From Actinomycetes bacterium (GTDB lineage Bacteria > Actinomycetota > Actinomycetes > Actinomycetales > Cellulomonadaceae), in assembly GCA_023462275.1 (NCBI GenBank), contig JAEWYD010000108.1, positions 1 to 15,577 on the forward strand: 15,577 nt of DNA, written 5' to 3'. Of this stretch, positions 7,233 to 13,154 are shown piece by piece. Each line of letters begins with the position of its first letter. Position 1 is the first letter of the stretch. The translations under genes were made by a program, and so were the position numbers. A model generated the notes under the pieces. That model was not told the DNA's origin. It was given only the letters and a program-made list of their open reading frames with translations, and did no database searches.

Positions 7233-7469
7233 TCAGAGCGTCCGCTCGACGTGGATGATCTTGCGACGGAGCCACACCGTCCGTCGTCCACCAGGGAACA
7301 CGAGCGTGCGCGCGAGCTCCCAGCGGCCGTACTCCGCCTCGTCGGTGAGCAGCCGTCGCGCGTCGTGCCGACTCGTGCTCTCCCGGATCGTCAGGACGCG
7401 GTACTCGTAGTGCGCTCCTTGGGCTCGCCACCCGTCGCGCGCCGGCCGCCTGCTCGCGCTCTCCGCCAC
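7233..7469 (-). CDS. DUF5703 family small protein
   Basis: This 78-residue protein is recognised from its core, YEYRVLTI at 21-28, then EYGRWELARTLVF and VWLRRKII. That is the pattern of DUF5703, a small protein family widespread in Actinobacteria with no established function. The first 20 residues are basic and poorly conserved. The start GTG 7469 is chosen because a perfect AGGAGG (7481-7476) lies 6 bases upstream; the longer reading from 7505 would have no ribosome binding site and the wrong length. The protein is basic at both ends and has no membrane segment. It is convergent with the M20 gene and divergent from the acidic protein. Co-location with M20 and uppP genes resembles other actinobacteria. 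Confidence 0.82.
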   Translation of the reverse strand: MAESASRRPARDGWRAQGAHYEYRVLTIRESTSRHDARRLLTDEAEYGRWELARTLVFPGGRRTVWLRRKIIHVERTL

Positions 7470-7475
7470 CCGCCA

Positions 7476-7481
7476 CCTCCT
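7476..7481 (-). promoter_or_regulatory. Shine-Dalgarno AGGAGG of DUF5703 gene
   Basis: On the minus strand AGGAGG lies 6 bases before GTG 7469. It fixes the start 12 codons inside the longest open frame. Confidence 0.8.
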
Positions 7482-7503
7482 GCCGCCCGGTGCACCGAGT
7501 GCC

Positions 7504-7509
7504 ATTCTG
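7504..7509 (-). promoter_or_regulatory. Candidate -10 of DUF5703 gene
   Basis: On the minus strand CAGAAT is one base from TANNNT. It predicts a leader of nearly 30 bases, consistent with use of a Shine-Dalgarno sequence. Confidence 0.35.
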
Positions 7510-7522
7510 CACGCCGCGGCGC

Positions 7523-7528
7523 TACGGT
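7523..7528 (+). promoter_or_regulatory. Leaderless -10 of acidic protein gene
   Basis: TACGGT ends 6 bases before ATG 7535. It lies only 13 bp from the divergent -10 candidate of DUF5703, so the two promoters overlap. Confidence 0.5.
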
Positions 7529-7534
7529 CGGACC

Positions 7535-7849
7535 ATGACCGTGGATCCGCGAGCCGCCCTCGACCGCCTGATCGCCGCGTTGGAGGCCCACTTCAACGCG
7601 GTGGGCACCCGGCGCACGGACGACGACCCCGCGGTCGACGACGCGTACGACGTCCTCGCCGACGCGTTCGAGGTGTACGAGGACGCGCTGGCGCGTGTCC
7701 ACGGCGAGACCCTGCCGTTCGGGCTGCTCGACGACGACGGCGAGGACGACGAGGGCGACGACGACGACCTGGACGACGAGGACCTGGAGGACGACGACCT
7801 CGAGGACGACCTCGAGGACCTCGTCGAGGAGGACGACACCCGCGCCTGA
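7535..7849 (+). CDS. Hypothetical protein with highly acidic tail
   Basis: This 104-residue protein has two parts. Residues 1-65 look helical (DPRAALDRLIAALEAHFNAV, then YDVLADAFEVYEDAL). Residues 66-101 hold 28 Asp or Glu out of 36, with leucines spaced every three to five residues (79, 84, 89, 93, 96). Similar short proteins are common in Actinobacteria; some carry the label 'primosomal protein', which I would not rely on. No enzyme motif, signal peptide or membrane segment is visible. The leaderless -10 and the ATG support a real gene, and so does the non-repetitive first half. The tail could mimic nucleic acid or bind cations or basic proteins, but that is speculation. The opposite-strand serine-rich frame is a shadow. 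Confidence 0.75.
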   Translation: MTVDPRAALDRLIAALEAHFNAVGTRRTDDDPAVDDAYDVLADAFEVYEDALARVHGETLPFGLLDDDGEDDEGDDDDLDDEDLEDDDLEDDLEDLVEEDDTRA

Positions 7850-7857
7850 GGGCGCGG
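7840..7857. terminator. Hairpin with the stop codon in its loop
   Basis: CCGCGCC (7840-7846) pairs perfectly with GGCGCGG (7851-7857) around the loop TGAG, whose first three bases are the stop codon of the acidic protein. The hairpin also lies 10-27 bases past the stop of the convergent aldo/keto reductase, so it could serve both genes. It has no T-tract. Confidence 0.45.
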
Positions 7858-7866
7858 TCCCACGGG

Positions 7867-8820
7867 TCAGAGCCGCTCGGGGTACCCGAGCGCCGGGGCG
7901 CTGATCTCGTCGAGCGCCCGCCCGATCGCCTCGGGCAGCTCCGTGCTCGCGTCGAGGGCGGCCGCCAGCTGGGCGGGCGTGCGCGGGCCGACGACGGCGG
8001 ACGCGACGCCCCGGCTCAGGACCCAGGCCAGCGCGACCTCCAGCGGCGAGCGACCGAGCCCCTCCGCGGCGGTGCGGACCGCCTCGACGACGGGCGCGGC
8101 CGCGGGGCCGAGGTAGGGCTCGACGAAGCCGGCGAGGTGCGCCGACGCCGCGCGCGAGTCCGCGGGCACGGTGCGCCGGTACTTCCCGGTGAGGACGCCG
8201 CGGCCCAGCGGCGACCACGCGAGCACGCCGGTGCCGAGCGCGTCGGCGGCCGGCAGCACCTCGCGCTCCACCCCGCGCTGGAGGAGGGAGTACTCGACCT
8301 CGACGGCTGCCAGCGGCGTCGGCGCGAGGAGGGCGGCGGCGAGGGCGGTCTGCCACGCCGGGTGGTTCGAGAGCCCCACGTACCGGGTGCGGCCGGAGTC
8401 GAGGGCGTGCCGCAGGGCGGCCACCGTCTCCTCGAGCGGGGTGGCCGGGTCCGGCGTCTGCACCAGCCAGAGGTCGACGTGGTCCGTGCTGAGACGGGCG
8501 AGCGAGGCGTCGAGGGAGTCGAGGAGGGCGCCGCGGGAGGCGTCCACGACTCCGCCGGCCGGGGTGCGCCGCACCCCGCCCTTGGTGCAGAGCAGCACGT
8601 CGGACCGCGCGACGTCGCCGCGGAGCAGGCTGCCGAGCAGCGCCTCCGCGTCGCCGTCGGCGTAGCTGGCGGAGGTGTCCACCAGCGTGCCCCCGGCGTC
8701 GACGAAGTCGCGCAGGAGCGCGGCCGCGTCCTCGGGATCGGTGTCCCGGCCCCAGGTCAGCGTGCCGAGCGCCAGCGACGACACCCGCAGTCCCGTGCGG
8801 CCCAGCAGTCGCTCCTCCAT
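7867..8820 (-). CDS. Aldo/keto reductase family protein
   Basis: This 317-residue TIM-barrel protein has the usual length of NADPH-dependent aldo/keto reductases, cytosolic enzymes that reduce carbonyls to alcohols. It begins MEERLLGRTGLRVSSLALGT. Three members of the catalytic tetrad are clear: Asp48 and Tyr53 in LVDTSASYADG and Lys80 in LLCTKGG. The fourth, normally His, is Gln121 in DLWLVQTPDP. The C-terminal cofactor region is intact (WSPLGRGVLTGKYR, then SAVVGPRTPAQL). The start ATG 8820 is set by the family start and by TAGCCT 7 bases upstream; the longer frame to 8919 is not used. The Gln may be typical of an actinobacterial subgroup. The substrate is unknown. It is convergent with the acidic protein and divergent from uppP. 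Confidence 0.92.
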   Translation of the reverse strand: MEERLLGRTGLRVSSLALGTLTWGRDTDPEDAAALLRDFVDAGGTLVDTSASYADGDAEALLGSLLRGDVARSDVLLCTKGGVRRTPAGGVVDASRGALLDSLDASLARLSTDHVDLWLVQTPDPATPLEETVAALRHALDSGRTRYVGLSNHPAWQTALAAALLAPTPLAAVEVEYSLLQRGVEREVLPAADALGTGVLAWSPLGRGVLTGKYRRTVPADSRAASAHLAGFVEPYLGPAAAPVVEAVRTAAEGLGRSPLEVALAWVLSRGVASAVVGPRTPAQLAAALDASTELPEAIGRALDEISAPALGYPERL

Positions 8821-8827
8821 GCTCGGC

Positions 8828-8833
8828 AGGCTA
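8828..8833 (-). promoter_or_regulatory. Leaderless -10 of aldo/keto reductase gene
   Basis: On the minus strand TAGCCT ends 7 bases before ATG 8820. The rest of the 178-bp gap to uppP shows only short palindromes (for example CACCGGTG at 8863-8870). Confidence 0.55.
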
Positions 8834-8984
8834 CCGGCTGGGCCCTCGGCCGCCGGGCAGCGCACCGGTGGTCGTGTGACGGTCAGGTGTCCGGTTCGTG
8901 GCGATCCGGTGGCCGCCACGGGGAGAGCGCGTGCGGGCCGGTGACCAGGGCGGTCCCCGGGGGCGCGCCCTCAGGGGCGGCCGG

Positions 8985-8990
8985 TAGGGT
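8985..8990 (+). promoter_or_regulatory. Leaderless -10 of uppP
   Basis: TAGGGT, the same hexamer as upstream of the GNAT gene, ends 8 bases before GTG 8999. No Shine-Dalgarno sequence is visible. Confidence 0.55.
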
Positions 8991-8998
8991 GACCGCTC

Positions 8999-9871
8999 GT
9001 GACCTGGTGGGAAGCAATCGTCCTCGGCCTCGTGCAGGGCCTGACCGAGTTCCTCCCGATCTCCTCGAGCGCCCATCTGCGGGTGATCGGCGAGCTGCTG
9101 CCGGGCGGGTCGGACCCTGGCGCCGCCTTCACGGCCATCACGCAGATCGGCACGGAGACGGCCGTCCTGCTCTACTTCCGGCGCGACATCGCGCGGATCG
9201 TGTCCGCCTGGTGGCGGGCCCTCCTGGGGGAGCACGGGACCACGTGGCGGGCCCGCCTCGGCGACGGCGACCCCGACGCGAGGATGGCGTGGTGGATCGC
9301 GCTCGGCACCGTCCCGATCGTCGTCCTCGGCGTCGGCTTCGAGGACGCGATCAAGGGACCGTTCCGGAACCTGTACCTCATCGCGCTCACGCTGGCCGTC
9401 TTCGCCGTCGTCCTCGGCTGGGCGGACCGCACGGGCCGCAAGGAGAAGACGCTCGACGAGCTGACCGCCCGGGACGCCCTGGCGTTCGGCCTGTGGCAGT
9501 CTCTCGCGCTGGTCCCGGGCGTCTCCCGCTCCGGCGGCACGATCACCGGCGGCCTGCTGATGGGCTACACCCGGGAGGCGGCCGCCCGGTACTCCTTCCT
9601 CCTGGCGATCCCCGCCGTCCTGGGCTCCGGCCTGCAGCAGCTGGTCACGAGCGTGCACGACTTCGGAACCCCTGGGACGCCCGGGCTCGGCGTCACCGTG
9701 CTGGCGACGGTCGTGGCCTTCGTCGTGGGCTACGTGGTGATCATCGGCTTCCTGAAGCTGGTCTCGACGCGCAGCTTCATGCCCTTCGTGTGGTACCGCT
9801 GGGCCTTCGCCGCGCTGATCGTGCTGCTGGCGCTCACCGACGTGCTGGAGGCGCACGGCGCCGCCGCCTGA
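8999..9871 (+). CDS. uppP: Undecaprenyl-diphosphatase
   Basis: This 290-residue polytopic membrane protein is UppP (BacA), which removes a phosphate from undecaprenyl diphosphate so that the lipid carrier can be reused for peptidoglycan and other wall polymers. Extra copies give bacitracin resistance in other bacteria. The N-terminal motif GLTEFLPISSSAHL contains Glu17 and His26, and the second motif PGVSRSGGT (173-181) contains Arg177 and Ser178. Both are the family's catalytic signatures. Several hydrophobic segments follow, ending with YRWAFAALIVLLALTDVL. The family N-terminus (MTWWEAIVLGLVQGLTEF) confirms the GTG start. Its 3' end meets corA, with 21 bp between the two stop codons. The M. 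tuberculosis counterpart Rv2136c is also a few genes from mshC. Confidence 0.97.
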   Translation: MTWWEAIVLGLVQGLTEFLPISSSAHLRVIGELLPGGSDPGAAFTAITQIGTETAVLLYFRRDIARIVSAWWRALLGEHGTTWRARLGDGDPDARMAWWIALGTVPIVVLGVGFEDAIKGPFRNLYLIALTLAVFAVVLGWADRTGRKEKTLDELTARDALAFGLWQSLALVPGVSRSGGTITGGLLMGYTREAAARYSFLLAIPAVLGSGLQQLVTSVHDFGTPGTPGLGVTVLATVVAFVVGYVVIIGFLKLVSTRSFMPFVWYRWAFAALIVLLALTDVLEAHGAAA

Positions 9872-9896
9872 GGGCTCACCACGCCTGAGGGCTCAC
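9866..9896. repeat. 17-bp tandem duplication at uppP/corA stop codons
   Basis: The 14-mer GCCTGAGGGCTCAC occurs at 9866-9879 and 9883-9896. The first copy carries the uppP stop (TGA 9869-9871) and the second carries the corA stop on the other strand (TCA 9893-9895). Each copy also holds an unused stop for the opposite gene. Confidence 0.7.
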
Positions 9897-10846
9897 AGCC
9901 ACCCGGAGCGGTGGAACATCCGGTTGACGACGAGCGCGACGGCGCCCATGAAGGTGAGCGCGGCCGGGTAGCCGAGGGTCCAGTCGAGCTCGGGCATGTG
10001 CCGGAAGTTCATGCCGTAGACGGCCGCGACCAGCGTCGGCACGGCCAGCGTGGCCGCCCACGCCGAGATGCGCCGCATCTGCTCGTTCTGCCGCACGGAC
10101 ACCAGCGCCAGGTGCGCCGAGAGCATGTCCGCGCACAGCTCGTCGTGGTCCTCGAGCCGGTGGTCCAGGCGCTCGACGGCGATGCTCAGGCGGCGCACCC
10201 ACGCGTCCGAAGCGCTGGCGCCGTCCGGGTCGGTGAGGAGCTCGGGGAGCTCCGCACCGAGCGGCACGAGCGCCCGGCGCGCCTCGGCGATCTCGCGCTT
10301 GAGCGCGTAGATCCGCTCGACGGGCGTGTCGTGGCTGACCGAGAAGACGACGTCCTCGAGGTTCGCGACGGCGTCGGCCAGGTCCTCCTCGACCTCGGCT
10401 GCGCTCTCCACGAGCCGCGACAGGAGCGCCGAGAGGACGCCGCCGGTCAGGCGGTCCGGGAACGCCTGCGGCTCGCCGAGGTGCTCGGCGACGCGGTCGA
10501 GGATCCGGGCCTCCCCGGACTCCGCCGTCAGGACGACGGAGCCGAGGATGAGGCACGAGACCTCCCCGGTACGCACGTCGTGGGCGGCTGCGAAGGTCAG
10601 GGTCGGCGCTACCAGGTGCACTCCGCCGCCCTCGAGGAGCTCCACGTGCGGCCGCGACCGGCCGCCCGGGCGGGGGGAGGCGCAGTGCTCGAGCACCCGC
10701 CGCGGCAGGCCGTAGTGCTCGCCGACCTCGAGGAAGTCGGCACGATCGGCGACGCGGACCCAGACGACCTCGGTCGCCTCGTCCGCCCCGTCGGGCTGCC
10801 AGCGCTGGCCCGTCCTCGTCCACGTCGTGATGCCGGTGGTCGCCAC
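9893..10846 (-). CDS. corA: CorA family magnesium transporter
   Basis: This 317-residue protein has the CorA layout: a long soluble N-terminal domain (about 1-250) with an acidic helical middle, then two membrane segments near the C-terminus (about 262-280 and 293-311). The YGMNF signature is at 277-281, at the end of the first membrane segment. It is followed by the loop MPELDW, the usual external selectivity loop. The protein forms pentameric channels for Mg2+, and some relatives carry Co2+, Ni2+ or Zn2+. The start GTG 10846 is supported by a -10-like CACACT 6 bases upstream. It is divergent from mshC and convergent with uppP. No magnesium riboswitch can fit, because the apparent mRNA is leaderless. 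Confidence 0.94.
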   Translation of the reverse strand: MATTGITTWTRTGQRWQPDGADEATEVVWVRVADRADFLEVGEHYGLPRRVLEHCASPRPGGRSRPHVELLEGGGVHLVAPTLTFAAAHDVRTGEVSCLILGSVVLTAESGEARILDRVAEHLGEPQAFPDRLTGGVLSALLSRLVESAAEVEEDLADAVANLEDVVFSVSHDTPVERIYALKREIAEARRALVPLGAELPELLTDPDGASASDAWVRRLSIAVERLDHRLEDHDELCADMLSAHLALVSVRQNEQMRRISAWAATLAVPTLVAAVYGMNFRHMPELDWTLGYPAALTFMGAVALVVNRMFHRSGWL

Positions 10847-10852
10847 GGCACC

Positions 10853-10858
10853 AGTGTG
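10853..10858 (-). promoter_or_regulatory. Leaderless -10 of corA
   Basis: On the minus strand CACACT (one mismatch to TANNNT) ends 6 bases before GTG 10846. Confidence 0.4.
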
Positions 10859-10898
10859 GCGCCTCCCGTCCGGTCGTCGCCCACCCCAGGTGCCCCGT

Positions 10899-10904
10899 TA
10901 GGCT
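10899..10904 (+). promoter_or_regulatory. Leaderless -10 of mshC
   Basis: TAGGCT ends 6 bases before GTG 10911. No Shine-Dalgarno sequence is visible. Confidence 0.6.
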
Positions 10905-10910
10905 GCCGCC

Positions 10911-12170
10911 GTGCGAACCTGGCCCGCTCCCCAGATCCCGACGGTCCCCGGGCACGGGGACGTCCCGCTGATCGTCGATCCGCTCCGCGGCGTCGGAGAG
11001 CGGTCCGCTACCGGTCCGACGGCCACCATGTACGTCTGCGGGATCACGCCGTACGACGCGACGCACCTCGGCCACGCGGCCACCTACGTGGCCTTCGACC
11101 TGCTGCACCGGGCCTGGCTCGACGCCGGTCTCTCCGTGCACTACGCCTCCAACGTGACCGACGTCGACGATCCGCTGCTCGAGCGCGCCGCCCGCACCGG
11201 CGTCGACTGGACGGAGCTCGCCCAGGAGCAGACCGCCCTGTTCGCGGAGGACATGACGGCGCTCGGCGTCATCCCGCCGAGCACGTACCTGGGTGCGGTC
11301 GAGACGATCCCGATGGTGCGCGACGCCGTCGCGCAGCTGCTCGAGCGCGGGCTCGCCTACCGCGTGCCGCTCGAGGACGGCGCCGGCGGCGACGCGCCGG
11401 ACCTCGGCGACGTGTACGCCGACATCTCCGCGGACCCGCACTTCGAGGCGGTGCCCGGCCTCACGCACGAGGAGACCGTCGCGCTGTTCGCGGACCGCGG
11501 CGGGGATCCTGGCCGCGCCGGGAAGCGCGACCCGCTCGACCCGGCGCTGTGGCGACGGGAGCGGCCGGGGGAGCCCGCCTGGGACGGAGGGGTCCTCGGG
11601 CGCGGCCGGCCGGGCTGGCACATCGAGTGCACCGTCATCGCCGGGACGGCGCTCGGCGCCTCGTTCGACGTGCAGGGCGGCGGCCGCGACCTCTGCTTCC
11701 CGCACCACGAGATGAGCACGGCGCACGCCCGCGCCCTCGGCGGCTACGGCGCTCGCCTCCAGATGCACACCGGGATGGTGGGCTACAAGGGCGAGAAGAT
11801 GAGCAAGTCGCTGGGCAACCTGGTGCTCGTCTCCGAGCTCCGGTCCTCGGGCGTCGACCCCATGGCGGTGCGGCTCGCGATCCTCGCGCACCACTACCGC
11901 GAGGACTGGGAGTGGGACGACGCCGCCCTCGCCGACGCGGTCCGTCGGCTGGAGCGCTGGCGGGCGGCCGTCTCGGGAACGGGCGCGCCGGACTCCGCGT
12001 CGGCCGTCGCCGCGGTGCGGGCGGCGATGGCCGCCGACCTCGACGCCCCGGCCGCCCTGCGCGCCGTCGACGCCTGGGTGGACACCGCGCTGACGCTCGG
12101 CGGGGCCGACGTCGGGGCAGCGGGCGTCCTCGCACGCACCGTGGACGCCCTGCTGGGCGTCCGGCTCTGA
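10911..12170 (+). CDS. mshC: Mycothiol ligase MshC
   Basis: This 419-residue protein is the cysteine:1-D-myo-inosityl 2-amino-2-deoxy-alpha-D-glucopyranoside ligase, which joins L-cysteine to GlcN-Ins using ATP, a late step of mycothiol synthesis in the cytosol. It is a cysteinyl-tRNA synthetase relative without the anticodon-binding domain. The HIGH-type motif is HLGH (52-55), after VCGITPYDATHLGH, and the KMSKS loop is at 296-300. Presumed zinc ligands are Cys43, Cys240 (WHIECT) and one of His265/His266 (FPHHE). MshC rather than CysS is shown by the short C-terminus and by the opening MRTWPAPQIP. The start GTG 10911 follows a leaderless -10. Mycothiol is the main low-molecular-weight thiol of Actinomycetota, so this gene dates the organism's lineage. 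Confidence 0.97.
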   Translation: MRTWPAPQIPTVPGHGDVPLIVDPLRGVGERSATGPTATMYVCGITPYDATHLGHAATYVAFDLLHRAWLDAGLSVHYASNVTDVDDPLLERAARTGVDWTELAQEQTALFAEDMTALGVIPPSTYLGAVETIPMVRDAVAQLLERGLAYRVPLEDGAGGDAPDLGDVYADISADPHFEAVPGLTHEETVALFADRGGDPGRAGKRDPLDPALWRRERPGEPAWDGGVLGRGRPGWHIECTVIAGTALGASFDVQGGGRDLCFPHHEMSTAHARALGGYGARLQMHTGMVGYKGEKMSKSLGNLVLVSELRSSGVDPMAVRLAILAHHYREDWEWDDAALADAVRRLERWRAAVSGTGAPDSASAVAAVRAAMAADLDAPAALRAVDAWVDTALTLGGADVGAAGVLARTVDALLGVRL

Positions 12171-12179
12171 CGAGCCGGG

Positions 12180-12201
12180 GCCCGACCTCGGCGGGTCGGG
12201 C
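12180..12201. terminator. Candidate hairpin between mshC and PAC2 gene
   Basis: GCCCGACC (12180-12187) pairs with GGTCGGGC (12194-12201) around a 6-base loop. It starts 10 bases after the mshC stop. A second copy of the right arm lies at 12209-12216 because of the tandem repeat. There is no T-tract. Confidence 0.4.
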
Positions 12202-12218
12202 GGCGGCGGGTCGGGCGG
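12189..12218. repeat. Perfect 15-bp tandem repeat
   Basis: CGGCGGGTCGGGCGG occurs twice without a gap (12189-12203 and 12204-12218), filling most of the space between the convergent mshC and PAC2 stop codons. Confidence 0.8.
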
Positions 12219-12219
12219 C

Positions 12220-13077
12220 TCAGCTGCCGGTGCCGCCGCTGCCGCGCTCGCGCCGCCGCAGGTAGCGCTCGAACTCGCGCGCGATCGCCTCGCCGGTCGC
12301 CTCCGGCAGGTCGGCCGTGTCCTTGGCCTCCTCGAGCTGGGCCACGTACTCGGCGATCTCGGAGTCCTCGGCGGCCAGCTCGTCCACGCCGTGCTGCCAC
12401 GCCTCCGCGTCGTCCGGGAGCTCGCCGAGCGGGATCGGCTCACCCAGGAGCTCCTCGATCCGCACGAGGAGCGCGATGGTGGCCTTGGGCGACGGCGGGT
12501 GGGCGACGTAGTGCGGCACGGCGGCCCAGATCGACATGCCCCGCAGCCCGCGCCGGAGCGCCTCGTACTGCAGGACGCCGACGATGCCGGTGGGGCCCTC
12601 GTAGGTGCTGGCGTCGAGTGCCAGGGCGGCCTGGACCTGCGGGTCGTCGGAGGTCGCCGTGACGGGGATCGGGCGGCTGTGCGGGACGTCCGCGAGCAGG
12701 GCCCCGAGGGTGATGACCGTGGTGACGCCGAGGCGCTCGGCGCAGTCGAGGAGCTCGGCGCAGAACCGCCGCCACCGCATCGACGGCTCGATGCCCTGCA
12801 CCAGGACGACCGTCGTCCCGGAGACGCGCAGGGTCGCCGCCGAGATGGTGGTGCTGGGCCAGGTGATGATGCGGTGGCCGTCCTCGGTCGTCACGGTCGG
12901 CCGGTTCACCTGGAAGTCGTGGTACTCCTCGGGGTCCAGCTCGTCGATCTGCTCCGCGCCCCACACCTCGCGCAGGTGCACCATGGCCTGGCTCGCGGCG
13001 CTGCCCGCGTCGTTCCAGCCCTCGAAGGCGGCGAGCATGACCGGTCCGCGCAGCGGCTCCGGGAGTTCGTCGGTCAT
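12220..13077 (-). CDS. PAC2 family protein
   Basis: This 285-residue protein belongs to the PAC2 (proteasome assembly chaperone 2) superfamily. The N-terminal FEGWNDAG (18-25) and SIWAAVPHYVAHPPSP later on are the hallmarks of actinobacterial members. Residues from about 210 form charged helices ending in a basic, then glycine-rich tail. It has no membrane segment and is presumably cytosolic. M. tuberculosis Rv2125 is a structurally studied homologue whose function is not settled. Archaeal and eukaryotic relatives help assemble 20S proteasomes, and this gene lies in a block that usually neighbours the Pup-proteasome genes, so a proteasome link is attractive but unproven. ATG 13077 is chosen because TACGCT ends 6 bases before it; the longer frame to 13416 runs antisense to the HAD gene. 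Confidence 0.93.
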   Translation of the reverse strand: MTDELPEPLRGPVMLAAFEGWNDAGSAASQAMVHLREVWGAEQIDELDPEEYHDFQVNRPTVTTEDGHRIITWPSTTISAATLRVSGTTVVLVQGIEPSMRWRRFCAELLDCAERLGVTTVITLGALLADVPHSRPIPVTATSDDPQVQAALALDASTYEGPTGIVGVLQYEALRRGLRGMSIWAAVPHYVAHPPSPKATIALLVRIEELLGEPIPLGELPDDAEAWQHGVDELAAEDSEIAEYVAQLEEAKDTADLPEATGEAIAREFERYLRRRERGSGGTGS

Positions 13078-13083
13078 GCACCC

Positions 13084-13089
13084 AGCGTA
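13084..13089 (-). promoter_or_regulatory. Leaderless -10 of PAC2 gene
   Basis: On the minus strand TACGCT ends 6 bases before ATG 13077. The same hexamer serves the RecB-like and M50 genes. Confidence 0.6.
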
Positions 13090-13142
13090 GGCCCGCGGGG
13101 CGGGCGCGCCCGGGTGCGGCCGGGGTCCGTCGGGCCGCTGCC

Positions 13143-13148
13143 TAGACT
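13143..13148 (+). promoter_or_regulatory. Leaderless -10 of HAD gene
   Basis: TAGACT ends 6 bases before GTG 13155. Confidence 0.6.
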
Positions 13149-13154
13149 GCACCG

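Noticed and set aside
5729..7291. Long minus-strand open frame opposite the M20 gene
   Set aside because: No recognisable motif, and the plus strand carries a complete metallohydrolase with all catalytic residues.
7730..7840. GAC/GAG repeats as a possible CRISPR or satellite array
   Set aside because: The repeats are codon-level and explained by the Asp/Glu-rich tail. There are no spacers or fixed repeat units.
7391..8356. Minus-strand open frame spanning the acidic protein and part of the aldo/keto reductase region
   Set aside because: It is a shifted reading of the aldo/keto reductase joined to the antisense of the acidic gene, with low complexity and no motif.
8877..8885. Palindrome TGACGGTCA between the aldo/keto reductase and uppP genes as an operator
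   Set aside because: Only four bases per arm, a single copy, and not placed on either -10 region. Chance is sufficient.
9876..12443. Long open frames on both strands across corA and mshC
   Set aside because: Both are out-of-frame readings of corA, mshC and PAC2. The composition is Arg/Ala/Pro-rich with no motif.
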